A stretch of DNA of 64,000 bases. Source: Topomyia yanbarensis. Its lineage: Eukaryota > Arthropoda > Insecta > Diptera > Culicidae. Positions within the stretch are counted from its first letter, which is position 1. The number at the start of each line of letters is the position of its first letter. The translations under genes were made by a program, and so were the position numbers. A model generated the notes under the pieces. The model had not been told where the DNA came from and did no database searches. It saw only the letters and a program-made list of their open reading frames with translations. Positions 1 through 11,589 of this stretch are shown piece after piece. Location: assembly GCF_030247195.1 (NCBI RefSeq), contig NC_080671.1, forward strand, positions 101,295,845 through 101,359,844. Direction: 5' to 3'.

Positions 1-300
1 CTACTGCCTACGGGCTTATATACAAAAGTCAAGAATCGAGAAAACAAGAAAAAATATTTTACACAGGGCAAAGGTATAGGGAATTTAAACAAATGATTTT
101 TTTGATTTCGGTCTGTGCATCGAGCACAACAGACCAATAAACGATCACCACACAATGCATCTCGGTGGCATCAGATCGCGCATCGAGCACGGCTGATAAA
201 GATCGATCACTCGATCGATAGCCGCTGCCTGTGCATCGAGCACGACAGATGGAGAACGATCACTGCGATGAAGCCTCGTTGATACAGCACCACGAACGAG
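1..300. repeat. Short repeated GCATCGAGCAC motif block
   Basis: The motif GCATCGAGCAC, usually followed by a variant of GACAGAT or GGCTGAT, recurs three times between about 117 and 250, spaced by roughly 60 bp, and a related copy lies near 10570. The block sits directly upstream of a 5'-truncated non-LTR element. It could be an older repeat into which that element inserted, or rearranged retroelement sequence. No coding frame is convincing here. Confidence 0.4.
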
Positions 301-319
301 AACGACCGGATTTTAAATC

Positions 320-2644
320 TATGCTTCGTTAATGCCAGAGATCAATCGCCGCATATTTCCACCGCCCTCGCCCCGCTAGTACAGTATGTTCGCCACCATC
401 CGCCTCTACATCTTACACTCCAGGACGTACCGCCTCTGAACTTTTCGAGCTACGCGCCCTCCGTGTGTTACAATTATAAGCGGGCCGACTATAGCAGCAT
501 TTTGAATATTTTACAAAGCATTAACTGGGCTTCTGTGCTAAGCAAGGATGATGTGAACTCCGCCGCTGAAACGTTCTGCCATATAATTAGCTACCTTATC
601 GATCGTCATGTCCCAAAGTGTAATCAACGAAGTGATCAATCCCCCTGGCAGACAGCCGAGCTACGTCAGCTAAAAACTGCGAAAAGAGCAGCATTACGAA
701 AGTTTACCAAACGCCGTACCTTGTCACTGAGAGCTTAGTATGTAAGGCTCAATAACGATTTTAAAAAACTGAACAGTTTTTGTTTTTCAAACTACCAACG
801 AAAAATGCAACGTAAGCTTAAGTCGGATCCTAAATCGTTTTGGAGATACGTCAATGAGCAGCGGAACGAAACCGGCTTACCTTCTACAATGTTTTTGAAT
901 GGTGAAGTTGGGCATGATTCACAAGCCATATGCAAATTGTTCGCCTCTAAATTTGCGAGTGTGTTCGTCAGTGAGACTCTGTCCTCGCAGCAGATTGACG
1001 TTGCAGCTAGCGGCGTGGCCCAACTCGAACGGTCAGTGAGTGAGATTCGTGTGGAGCACTCGGATATTGTATCAGCAGCATCCAAGCTTAAAGCATCGTC
1101 ATCTCCTGGGCCAGATGGTGTCTCTGCTGTGTTTTTAAAAAAGTGTATATCTGGTTTGGTGGAACCACTCTGTCAACTATTCAAAATGTCACTGACAACC
1201 GCGATTTTTCCTCAATTGTGGAAAGCAGCTTCCATCTTTCCTGTCCACAAAAAAGGTGATAAGAGAAATATTGACAATTATCGAGGAATTTCTGCGCTCT
1301 GTGCCATTTCCAAGCTCTTTGAGTTAGTCGTGGTGGAGTCAGTGTTTTTTCACTGTAAGGAATATATTTCTAAAGACCAACACGGATTCATGCCGAATCG
1401 ATCTACGTCGACGAATCTACTATCTCTAACCTCTTTTGTGTCCGAAGGGTTCGATGCGAATCAACAAACTGATGTTATATATACTGACTTATCTGCAGCT
1501 TACGACAAAATCAATCACGATATCGCAGTCGCTAAATTGGAAAAACTTGGCTTCAGTGGATCACTCCTGCGATGGTTTCAATCCTATCTCGTTGGCCGTC
1601 AACTCAGTGTGAACATAGGTGATGCATACTCCAAACTGTTCTCCGCAACGTCAGGTATTCCGCAAGGAAGTCATCGCGGACCATTTATATTCACTCTCTA
1701 TTTCAACGATGTAAACTATCAGCTGAAAGGACCACGGTTGTCGTATGCAGATGATCTAAAAATTTTCAACAGAATTAGGAGCCGAACGGACGCACAATAT
1801 TTGCAGCAGCAATTCGACACTTTCAGCAGATGGTGTGAAAACAACCGAATGATTCTGAATCCGGCGAAATGTTCTGTGATATCGTTCTCCAGAAAAAAAA
1901 GATCCCATTGAGTTTGAATATAGCTTGTCTGGAGCTCTTGTTTCCCGGGTGAGCTGCGTTAAGGATCTTGGAGTGCTGTTAGATTCGAAACTTACATTTA
2001 AGAATCACATTTCGTATGTTGTTGGTAAAGCATCGCGAAGCCTGGGCTTCATTTTCCGTACGGCTAAATCCTTTACAGACATCTACTGTCTCAAAAGCCT
2101 ATACTGCTCTTTAGTGCGCTCTACGCTGGAGTATTGTTTGGCGGTCTGGAACCCAAATTACATGAACAGCAGCGATCGAATTGAAGGCGTTCAACGAAAA
2201 TTTAAACGGTATGCTCTTCGACGCCTGCCTTGGCGCGATCCTGTTCGTCTACCAAGCTACGAGAGTCGGTGTCAACTCATCCAGCTCGATACTCTCCAGC
2301 GTCGTAGAGAAACTGCAAGAGCCTTATTCATCTCTGATCTTCTGTCAGGACGCATCGATTCTCCAGATTTACTAGAGCGAGTTAACATCCAAGCAAGGTC
2401 CAGAACGTTACGCGGAAACGTTCTTCTGAGAGTGCCATTTCGACGAACTATTCAAACAGCTAATGCCGCTATCACGGGACTACAACGCCTCTTCAATCGT
2501 GTGTCGCACCTGTTCGACTTTCATTTGTCTCGAATATCATTAAGAAATCGATTCCTGCAGTTTTTTAGATGTAATTAGTTTAAGTTTCCATCATTGGGGC
2601 CGAGTACGGCCTGTTGATGTGCGTGATAAATAAATAAATAAAAA
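320..2644 (+). mobile_element. Broken Jockey-like non-LTR retrotransposon, ORF2 with reverse transcriptase
   Basis: This is the C-terminal two thirds of an ORF2 polyprotein. Open sequence from about 340 to 735 is the linker between endonuclease and RT; the frame is broken by a stop at 736-738. It resumes at 805-1911 with the reverse transcriptase: SSSPGPDGV and NYRGIS in the fingers, TDLSAAYDKINH in the palm, GIPQGS, and the catalytic SYADDLKIF box near 1740-1765. A small frameshift between 1911 and 1925 leads into the thumb and C-terminal region ending at 2578. No RNase H domain follows, which fits the Jockey clade. The 3' end is a short (TAAA)n tail at about 2626-2644. The endonuclease is mostly missing, so the copy is 5'-truncated and dead. 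A related copy lies at 48.5-50.6 kb on the other strand. Confidence 0.9.
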
Positions 2645-4840
2645 TTGGCCAATCCCACTGATATTGCAGATCTTCCGCAAGGGCATTATGTAGCCAAAAA
2701 ACCGGAGTAGGTCATAAGCACGAACTAGTTCAAATGGGAATTCAAGAAACACTAAAAACCCATGGTTCTACGAGCAGCTTTATGAATTGACCAGTTTATC
2801 GAATGTTCTAGATTTAATGGCAATCCAGACCAATATGGTCAATTTTTCACTCGGAACTAGAAATTTATGCCAATGCAACGAACGGTTTTCGTCCGAAAAT
2901 TTTAAACTTATTGAAAGTCGTTGCTTAAAAAGTTATCGCATTTTGAAAGTTCATCTTGTGTCATATTGACCCCAACACCTAAAGAAGGTTAAGACAATGC
3001 GGTGAGTCAGACGAGAATGAAATTTAGTAAACAAAACCGTCATCGATTCAAATCTATTCAAAACAAAACACAAACTTTTTACTTTCTCCAGCCATCAAAC
3101 CAGACAGCGTAAGTTGCAAACAAACTAGAACTGAAAAGAAAAACAGAAACCTGTTGAGTCAAGGTTGCCGCTACCATATAGTTTTGCTTTTAATGAACTA
3201 CTAACACCGAAACGGACAGCTGTTAGCAGAGCTATTTGCAGAGCTTCACACGCTATAATTTTGCTGCGTTGTAAGAAGCTATGTGTGTTAAAGCCTCGCG
3301 AAAAAAGTATTAAATTGCTGGCTGTTGCATCCTGGGCCGCTGCCTCCTGTCTGCCGCAGGTACGCGTTTAAATTTCGCAATTGCCACTCAAGCGTGGCGA
3401 AGTTCAGGGTCGGGAGCTAACAATTGGCGCTTTCGGTGAATTTTTACATGTTTGCCGACTGGCCTAGCCAAATCGGTAGACGCCAGTATTTACTGAATAT
3501 ACCTACGGACGTTGGAAATATATCCAGAGCTGGTCATTCAGATGTAGGCTATGCGAGCTCCGTGTGCATCAAAGTTGTTTACAAAGCAAACGTGGTAAAT
3601 GGTAACAGTGATTATCAGTGTGAACGTGCTTAGTGTTGCTCTGTCGTTCATGGAATTGCGTGCAACTGTAAACTCTTACTGTTTTTAATTGAGTGCAGCT
3701 AACTTATTAACGAATGATTATTCTGAGATCTCAAAATTTGGGTGCATTTGCGATATTTTTATGTTTTACAGTACCGAACATAAAAAATCACCTAATTCTT
3801 ACATAACTGAAAATAATTGAACTATCTAGAGTTTTTATGGCCATTTTGCTAAAATTTGACTCACGATAATATTACCAATGACATGGGGTATCATGTTCAT
3901 ACGTTTAAGAATCCGGATGATCCTATGGAAGAACTCGTACAAGAATGAGCAAAAATACCAATTAATCGTCTTACGATTTTGATTAATTTAATGCCAGCCC
4001 ACTACGCAAAAGTAATCAAATCAAATTGGTACGCAAATAAGTACTAAGCTTAAATAATGAAATTCTTAAAGAAATGAAATCTTAATTTATGCAATATGTT
4101 TGCGCGAAACTTTCAGCATTCCAACTTATCACCTTTTTTGCAGGTGGAACACGCCTTCCGTTCAATCACTCGGAATCGTTTTTTATCCCAAATCATCGAA
4201 ATCTGAGTCTCAACGAGCTTGCCCAACGTGTCGACGTGACGACAGTTTTGAGCGCATGCAGAGTGCAGAGGTTCGAATTTATATTCGTACTGTGCCAGGT
4301 GCGATCGTTTACGATATCGATCTCAGTCCTATCATTCCTCAGAAGGCTGCGAAGTTCATGTTAGTTTGCACGTTGTCTCCGGCCGATCTGCGGGTTCACA
4401 TCGTCAAGGCCCTCATGAGGGCCAATCAGCGTATTCGGGACTTTGGTAGAGTACTACTGAATTAAGTATTGGAGAGGCGTTTCGAGTTCCTCTCATCAGA
4501 ATCCGACACTAACTTAGTAACAGGACTAAGCTTGCGCTGGATTGACGCTAGCTCCAAAAAAATGAAAACACGGTTTGTATTTCTGAGCAAACCCCTAGTC
4601 CATTGTGATGTCCCGTAAGAAAAGGAGTTCTGATTTAAGCCGGTGAGAATTAATGAACCGAAAATTGGTTTAGCTATGCAAACCAATGCAATATGCACTA
4701 TGCTATATTTATCTTTAGTGGATACAATTTAGGTAGGAGATAGCATAGAGAAGTACTGCTTTATTTTCATGAGAATGTTGCCAACGGGCGGAGAGAGGTT
4801 ACTTTTTTTCCTTTTCAGGGATGAGTGCTTGAAACTTAAA
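2645..4840. other. Unrecognised intergenic stretch
   Basis: AT-rich sequence with only short frames. An overlapping pair of frames at 4089-4465 is open for up to 121 codons but matches no family I recognise. The phrase TATTGGAGAGGCGTTT near 4470 recurs near 7490, so the right-hand part belongs to a dispersed repeat. Confidence 0.4.
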
Positions 4841-4965
4841 AAAGTGTAAAAGTAGACGCCTATTAGCCTTTGTAGTAATAATAGTAAAATGCTATTTTGG
4901 CTCCCTAAGGAGAAAATTGGTTTAAAACCATCCTAATGCATCAAGGACACAAAACCTAACTATAA

Positions 4966-5162
4966 TTAGTCCAGATGTTTACGTTTCGACTTCGTCTCTT
5001 CAGAACCGCGGCACTTGACCAACGCACCGGGCTGACGCCAGTCCAAAATTGGAAGCACTACTTTTGAACACACTAAACGACTTCTAACTTACGATGTACC
5101 GTGCATTGGTCATGTGCCGCGGTTCTGAAGAGACGAAGTCGAAACTCAAACACCTGGACTAA
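4966..5162. mobile_element. Short hairpin MITE, TIR starting ATTAGTCCAG
   Basis: About 50 bp at the left end (TTAGTCCAG...TTTCGACTTCGTC...GAACCGCGGCAC) is the reverse complement of the right end with few mismatches. The outer bases are TA on both sides, fitting a TA target site. The flanking direct repeat TAATAATAGT near 4877 and 5163 suggests that a somewhat larger unit (4887-5162) was inserted into the dispersed repeat. Confidence 0.75.
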
Positions 5163-6079
5163 TTAATAATAGTTTTTTAGTATTAATGTACAATTGGTGT
5201 GTGCTAGTCGTATGTTTTTCTGTGTATGGGAAATACGAATTGATGCAGAGCGGTACATTTGATTTGGTCCACTCTTCATTGCCGATACGTCTGATTATTT
5301 AGTAAAAGCTGAGCCAGAAAATGAATGTACACCTGGCATATATGATATAACAGTGGGTAGTTTATTGTCTCGCGTGCAATTTATTTCTTACTAGGATTCG
5401 TTGGTCACTTTTTTCCGATGTTCAATTAGAGAATTCGATTCGTTACAATTCATTCGGAAAGTTTCTTTTAATTTACCGACACATCCGAATCATCCATTTC
5501 CGGTCAACATAGTCCGACAAAATTTATTTGCTGGCATTTTAATGTGTTTCTCTAATACATTGAAGTACATTTCAGGGCGACACGACTAGGTCCCCTAGTG
5601 ATATAGCGGAATTCACTCTCTTTCAACATCTGAACAGCATATTGTAAACTACCCATGATCGCTTAGTTGTCCCGTTTTCTATGGGATTTCCTATCATTAT
5701 GGGACAGATATGCGATCATGGGCAGTAAATTAAATATCCGATTCACGGTCCGCGTGATTATTCCAGAATGCACGAGAATATGCGAATGACCACACGGTTT
5801 ATATCATATATAATCGAATTAATACACCCGAAGTTACATATACGCTATCACACGCGACATACTAACGCCCTCGCGATCGAACACGTTAGCATACAAATGC
5901 TCAAGCTTTCGCGATCATCCTACGCCCGCGATCTCGCAAACATAAAAGTACTCCGGTGATTGAGTGAACGTTTTAGCACATGTAAATTGACTAATGCGGT
6001 CTCAAGTGTCAACCTCCAAACATCCGTATTCGCACGATTATGATTCGGTCACGTCCATAAGTTCCTACCCTCGATCCTA

Positions 6080-6661
6080 ACGTATGCGGAATGAAATTTG
6101 GACAACGCTTCCAACATTAAAACAAAAACGCAACCCTGCACAAGGCCCCGTACTAAACGTCATACTCTAGGCACACCTGTTTTAAACATCTAGTGTTAAT
6201 TTCGACCCGCTAGGAGAAACCATGTGAACAAAATGACAGCGAATGGCCAATCTGGCACCTAGCTGTTATGCCAAAAAAAAGTTTTAGCGCATTGGAGGAT
6301 TATGGCATACCTTTTGTACAAAAGGCTGATAACCCTCCAAATGTACCGCAATTGCGTCCAAATGAGAATTTCTGTGATAATTTGATGCAGAGTGTATACG
6401 CCAGTAATTTTTGACCTAAAACTAACAAACACGATAATCAAAATTAAGTAAGAGATTAAAAATATGCCAACATCAATTTTTTCGACTCCTTTGCAAAAAA
6501 TTTCTACAAACTGTCATAAAACTTCTCGAATGGACTCAATTTTTATACCACATTAAGTTAATAAGCTGACAAATGTTTTCATATAGAGAGAACATTTAAT
6601 AAAGGGTTTTCTACAAAAATATTGCCTTTTGAATTTTGTCCAAATTTTATTCCGCATACGT
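6080..6661. mobile_element. MITE with ACGTATGCGGAAT TIR and TA target duplication
   Basis: The left end ACGTATGCGGAATGAAAT and the reverse complement of the right end agree over about 26 bp, ending in TTTGGACAA. TA flanks both ends (6078-6079 and 6662-6663). The insertion splits dispersed-repeat copy 1; its flanks rejoin to match the uninterrupted copy at 19.7 kb, which supports the boundaries. It is non-coding and of Tc1/mariner-type by target site. Confidence 0.8.
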
Positions 6662-7293
6662 TACGTCCATGTCTCCAATTGGACAAAAAACGATACTCAT
6701 ATCCATTAGACAACATTCCATAGCTACCGGATCGGGAAACCTTGTGATATGGAGGAACTCATTCTTTTCTAATATCTGAACCGTTAACTGAAAATTAAGT
6801 ATTAGATTCACGATCCGCGCGTATGGCCACACTGTTCCAAAATCGAATTTATACGCGCTAAGTTACATACACGCTAGCACACGTATCATACAAACGCCCA
6901 CACAATCGAAAACGTTAACATGCAAACGCTCGAGGATTTCGCAATGATGCACGCGATCGTGAAGTCCCGCACATCTGAGCCGTATACTCAATACCATGAT
7001 CAGAATCACGGCCCGCTGCAATTTACCTTAATGTGTTTTAGTGAATGTATATCCCGTCTCGTCTGCAATTTTAGTGATTGATTCTAACAGAGAGCCCTCC
7101 TGAGAATCCAGCTTTACAGATCCAGTAGGACAACTCTTAAAAAATTATTAACTTATAGTTGCTGGTAGTTCTCGTCCTGTCGCCAGGGTATACGGACCAA
7201 GATACTTTGCGCGTAAAGCATTCGTCACAGACTATCCTGCTCGATATTAATGCAAGAAAACAGGATCATAACACTATACTATATTTCTCCCTT

Positions 7294-7490
7294 GTGGAGA
7301 AAATTTAAGTAAAACTATTTTTTTTTCCACGAAGGAGAAATTTTTTTTAAACCACATTTGCTCGTAAAAGGTAAACCTGTAGCTAAATTAGTGGAGAAAA
7401 TTTAAGTAAAAACTATTTTTCTCCACCAAGGAGAAAATTGTTTTAAACAACATTTGCGCGTGAAGGACACAACATGTAAATTAGTTATTG
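7294..7490. repeat. Direct tandem repeat, unit about 97 bp
   Basis: Two diverged copies beginning GTGGAGAAAATTTAAG (7294 and 7391) and ending in AAGGAGAAA plus TTTTAAAC-like sequence. Parts recur near 4910-4960 and 11263-11275, so this is a dispersed repeat fragment that happens to be duplicated here. Confidence 0.65.
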
Positions 7491-7499
7491 GAGAGGCGT

Positions 7500-8970
7500 T
7501 TAGAGTTTCTTTCATCAACAACAACAAAAAAGAAACCAATTTTAAAAAGATCATGAATATGATCCGTTTCAAGCCACACAACTATCAAAACACCATAATA
7601 GGGTCTCAATAACTCGGTATATACCGAACCATGACGATGGTGTTTTCGTGGGTTGATTCCCTTACAAACACTATCAAAATGTCATATAGTGGGGTAAATC
7701 TGGACTATGAGCATGAGGATATTAAAAGCGTTTTCGTTTGCTCGGGTTACTTCGTGGGAACTTTGAGTTTCGCTTAATTCAAAAAAAAAATTTCTGAGCC
7801 ATTCAACTCCCTTCGTTCCTCTTGTACTATCAGCATGCATTAGAGCCATTTAGCTCCGAACATCTTTTCGGGTAGTTCCGGCGGTGAGCCTCCGTGAGCC
7901 ATTTAGCTCCCAACTTTGTCGCCATCTGCTCGAATAGTCGTCTGCGGTGAATCTACTCTACTTCGACTGAGAGTTTCTCTGCTGCAGAATTTCCCCCGAT
8001 ACCGATGCCCGTTGCGTGATACATTTATGTTCCAGTTTTGTCATCATCTACTCATATGGTCCTCGGCGATGGACCTATCCTATTCACGGAGCAAACAGTA
8101 GGTGCCGAGCTCGGTCTGGCGACTCCGATCGGAGCGTAACTTGCGGTTCGCTGACGCACAGAGGAGCAACTAGAACAAATTCTTGGCCAATAACCAAAAA
8201 ATTTTTTTTGATTTTTTATTTAGTTATATTTTTTTAGATACTTGAAAGCATACTGTATATTGTGGCAAAATAAAGAGTATGCCAAAAATTGCTAAAGATT
8301 TTTTGCATGGATGCAAAATGGTGATATTTTAAGGGTTTTTAATCATTTATTATTATATATCCCTCAAAATCGCTTTCAAAGAATGATGACTGTATCAAAT
8401 AAGACAATATTATAACAAACGTAATAGAAAACAACTATTTGTATAACCTCCGCTTGAAAATAACCGAAAATAGTAGTGTTGCTGTTTGTTGGACCAGTTT
8501 TAAAAACACCTTTTTTAAACAAGTTATTCCAAATTTGAATGATAAAAAAGTTACATTATACGGCAAGATCCGGCAAAGTTGCTGAAACAACATTACAAAA
8601 CAAGATTCCGGCTATTCACAAAACATTCAATCGCTTCCGATCCACAAATTCCAAGCGATTTGAAAATATTGATATTTTTACTAATTTGAGATACGCCAAA
8701 ATGCTGTAGGGTCAAAAACTATGTTTGGCAAAATGAATCTTTATGAATATGCACAGGTATCCCTTTTCTTCTTCCTTTTCCACTGACCAACTGTGCATGC
8801 AGCGGGAAAAACAAATGTATTCACAAAGATCACCTCGAAAATATTAGTATTCGGGAGGTTATAGAAAATTGACCCCTGCACTGGTAAGTGGATAGATGCC
8901 AAATAGTCCCAAAACCAGTTATTTTCTATTTGTAGTTCATATTAAGGCATAATAACAGCAATAGCCGCAA
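7500..8970. other. Unrecognised AT-rich stretch
   Basis: No frame above about 75 codons and no clear terminal repeats. Around 7800-8170 is a somewhat GC-richer stretch with the phrase AGCCATT(T)AGCTCC repeated three times between 7795 and 7910. No function seen. Confidence 0.4.
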
Positions 8971-8979
8971 TGAATAGTT

Positions 8980-9370
8980 TTGGCCAGGATTCGACCCCAG
9001 TTACTCCTCTGTGTGACGCCCCGACGACCCACCAATAACGCTTCATGTAACCTACTCGGTCTGGTTCCCGGTGGTGGAACTAGCCCGCTTACGGGCTTCC
9101 CGTTAGCGTGCTTCCGGTGTATGGTACACTGGCACCTAACCGCTTCCAGTGCATCGACGCGACCTACTCGATCTAGTCCCTGGCGGTGGTACTAGCCTGC
9201 TCACGGGCTTTCCGGTAGGGTGTCGAGGTCGGTGCGGTGATTCCTGCAAGAGGTTGGCGTCCGGTACACTGGCGCCTCGACGACCAGCTTCCGGTGCTTC
9301 GAAATGAACATCTCGAGCAAATCACCGGCGGGGGATCTGATCTGCCCCATGGGGCGATTATCTGATATTC
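8980..9370. repeat. GC-rich imperfect tandem duplication
   Basis: Two diverged copies of a block of about 120 bp share CCTACTCG(G/A)TCT, GGTGGTACTAGCC, ACGGGCTT and GGTACACTGGC. The block borders the 3' end of an R1-like remnant on the minus strand, so it may be that element's 3' untranslated region. It is much richer in GC than its surroundings. Confidence 0.5.
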
Positions 9371-9389
9371 CATTCAACCATTCACTTCA

Positions 9390-10080
9390 TCATCCCGCAA
9401 TTTTTGCTGTAGAACCTACATAATTTAGGTCAATGAGTCCGTTAATGGCGTTCCACAACATATTTTCATCGCCATACATTCTGTGGAAGATGTTATCTGA
9501 GCTGATGTATGGCCTGCTGATAACAAACGCGCTTCGCATTGAATCGAATGGTGGACAGTCACATGCTGTCTCTTCAACATCTGTGCACTCCGGACAGAGA
9601 GGAGACTTCGCGAGACCGAATTTGTGCAAGTCGTTTCTGTAGTAGCCACGCTCTGACAGAAATTGCGTTAGATGGAAGTTGACTTCTCCGTGCTTCCTTT
9701 TCATCTACGAGGACACGATAGGGAACATTCGCCGTGTTACCCTATTCATCTTACCGCTTTCGAAAGGTGTCAATCCATCTTTTTAGTCGGACTCCTCCGT
9801 TGTCTGTTCCTGTTCTGTTTCTTCCGGTAACAATAAAATGGAGATCATTGTAGAAATGACGCAGACCACGTCCAATGATATGATCCGGTAGGCGCTAGCT
9901 TAAAAATCTGAGCAACTTGTTTCTTTATTGCTACAAACCAGGCCGTACTACCGTACCAGAGAATTCACGTTGATGCGCTTACCACAATCGTTCGGATGAC
10001 ATCCACTAACGACCTGCCTTTTCAGATGCCGAAATGCATGTTGGACAAGCCATTCTACTCTCCTTGTACTTGATATGCTT
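9390..10080 (-). mobile_element. R1-like non-LTR retrotransposon, 3' end remnant
   Basis: On the minus strand, 9704-9390 encodes RKHGEVNFHLTQFLSERGY followed by LHKFGLAKSPLCPEC and a CDCPPFDSMR segment. This is the characteristic C-terminal zinc-knuckle-like region that follows RT in R1-clade elements. Upstream (about 9780-9705) the frame continues as WDTFESGKMNRVTRR with an in-frame stop before the next block. From 9800 to about 10080 only scattered similarity remains. It is degenerate and truncated at both ends. Confidence 0.8.
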
Positions 10081-10089
10081 GTGCAGAAT

Positions 10090-11285
10090 TACACTCTTTA
10101 ACAGTTTTCTGGCCGAATCAATCAGACATATTGACATATACGCTGAGGAATCACCAGAAGATTATGCCGCCTTTGGCAGCAACACCACCTTCTATCGCTT
10201 CCAGTAATCGGAGAAGTTACTTTCATCGATACATCTATGCAACTTTTGCCTTAAAGATATTCGTGTTTTCCTGTATTGCTGTTTTCAGAACCAGGTTTAG
10301 GATTCCGTCTGGTCCTGTGGTCTTTTTCACATTCATAACCTTTACACCCAAAACTTGGCCGTAATACCTTTACGGTGATAACAAAAAAAATGCTCTAATA
10401 GCGAGACGTTTCATGCTAAAACGATCCCAACAAAAAATTCCCCAAATGGCAATACCAACACATTCAAATCTCTTCTGCATCGCACTCATGTTTCATCAAT
10501 TCTTATTCCATCAATATTAACGCGTCGAATTGTCTGGAAGTGTGTAGCACTTCGCTTGTCATTGTATTGCGCATCGAGCAAAGCTGATGATAGAGACGAG
10601 TTTTGTTTTTTCTACGCGACCAGGCATTGCATTTATCGCTCATATGAGTAAATGCGCCCGGATAGTTTGCTACTGCGACAATAAAAACTCACATTTTCAC
10701 ACGAAAAGTTATTGGCACTCACACAACTTCTCCGGATAAACACAACGTGTTATTTCTCCGGATAAATAAAACAGCCGGAGAATGAGTGAATGAGTTTATC
10801 ACGGTATCCTTTTGGCGCTCCCTGCTTTGCTGTCGTTATTCCAAAACACGATAAAACAAGTCCATCATACTTCTTTGCCGCTTTTCTTTGTAATTAAGTG
10901 TATTTTTTGAAGTTTTTATTGATTTCCACGAAATTAAAATTTTATCACCTTCTCCGGTGAGAAGGAAAAAGTCAAATAAATTTTATCCGGAAAATCATTC
11001 TCACGCTATTTGTGGAGACGGAGAATTTTGCGACTCATCTTATCTCGGAAAAGTTGGACATCGGATAAGCTACTTCTCGCGTGAGTGAGAGAGAATTACA
11101 ACCCCTGTACGCGACACATTCCGTATTTGAAAATCGGCTCACACTCGGCTAGCTTCAAAGCACAGTTAGGAAAAAACGACTCGGAGTAGTGGTGGGGTAC
11201 TTCGGCCGTTGTTAAATTGAAATTTCTTTTCTATCACGGACGTCAACAGCAAGGTAGCTAAATTAGTGGAGAAAACATGAATAGT
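10090..11285. other. Unrecognised stretch with TCTCCGGATAA phrases
   Basis: No convincing gene. Between 10720 and 11090 the phrase TCTCCGGATAA and its relatives recur in both orientations together with GAATGAGTGAATGAG, suggesting a degraded palindromic repeat, but I could not define termini. A GCATCGAGCA motif near 10570 echoes the block at the left edge of the window. Confidence 0.35.
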
Positions 11286-11295
11286 CCTTCCCTTC

Positions 11296-11580
11296 ATGTA
11301 TGGGAAGCAAGACCTATGGTTTGGATCCACGTATCCGAACCGAGGGTCCAGATCCAGACACTTGTCTGGATCTAAGCACCCGGTCTGGCTCTGGTTCAGG
11401 TCCGGATTTGGTAAGGGGAAAAGGGGATGGGCTAGATTTGGGTACTGGTCCGCATCCGGGTACTGGTCCAGATCCAGGAGCTGGTTCGGATCTGAGCGCG
11501 TGTCTGGATCCGGGAGGTCTGGATTAAGGGACTGGTCCGGATCTGGCAGCTAGGCCGGATCCGGAAACCGCCTAAACTTT
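11296..11580. repeat. Degenerate minisatellite, GGTACTGGTCCGGATCC-like units
   Basis: A GC-rich run of imperfect units of roughly 18-24 bp built from GGTCC(A/G)GATCC and GGTACTGGT phrases. Two overlapping frames are open only because of the repeat (one Gly/Pro/Asp-rich, one Ser/Gly/Trp-rich) and are not credible genes. Strong base-composition contrast with the neighbours. Confidence 0.75.
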
Positions 11581-11589
11581 TTATTCCAC

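Larger units (their letters stand above)
4850..7140 (+). repeat. Dispersed repeat family, copy 1 (interrupted)
   Basis: The segments 4850-4886, 5163-6079 and 6662-7140 together match the uninterrupted copy at about 19262-20195 and, inverted, 47035-48535. Shared landmarks include GTGCTAGTCGTATG, TAGTGATAT followed by GGAACTC, CACACGGTT, GATCGAACACGTTA and TAGGACAACTCT. Two insertions split this copy: a small element at about 4887-5162 and a MITE at 6080-6661. The unit contains an internal tandem duplication (the GATCGAACACG and CGATCATGATT blocks recur). There is no coding capacity and neither TIRs nor LTR ends are resolved, so class is unknown. Confidence 0.6.

Noticed and set aside
11296..11553. 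Gly/Ser/Trp-rich 85-codon protein
   Set aside because: Open only because of the GC-rich tandem repeat; a second frame is open in the same place for the same reason.
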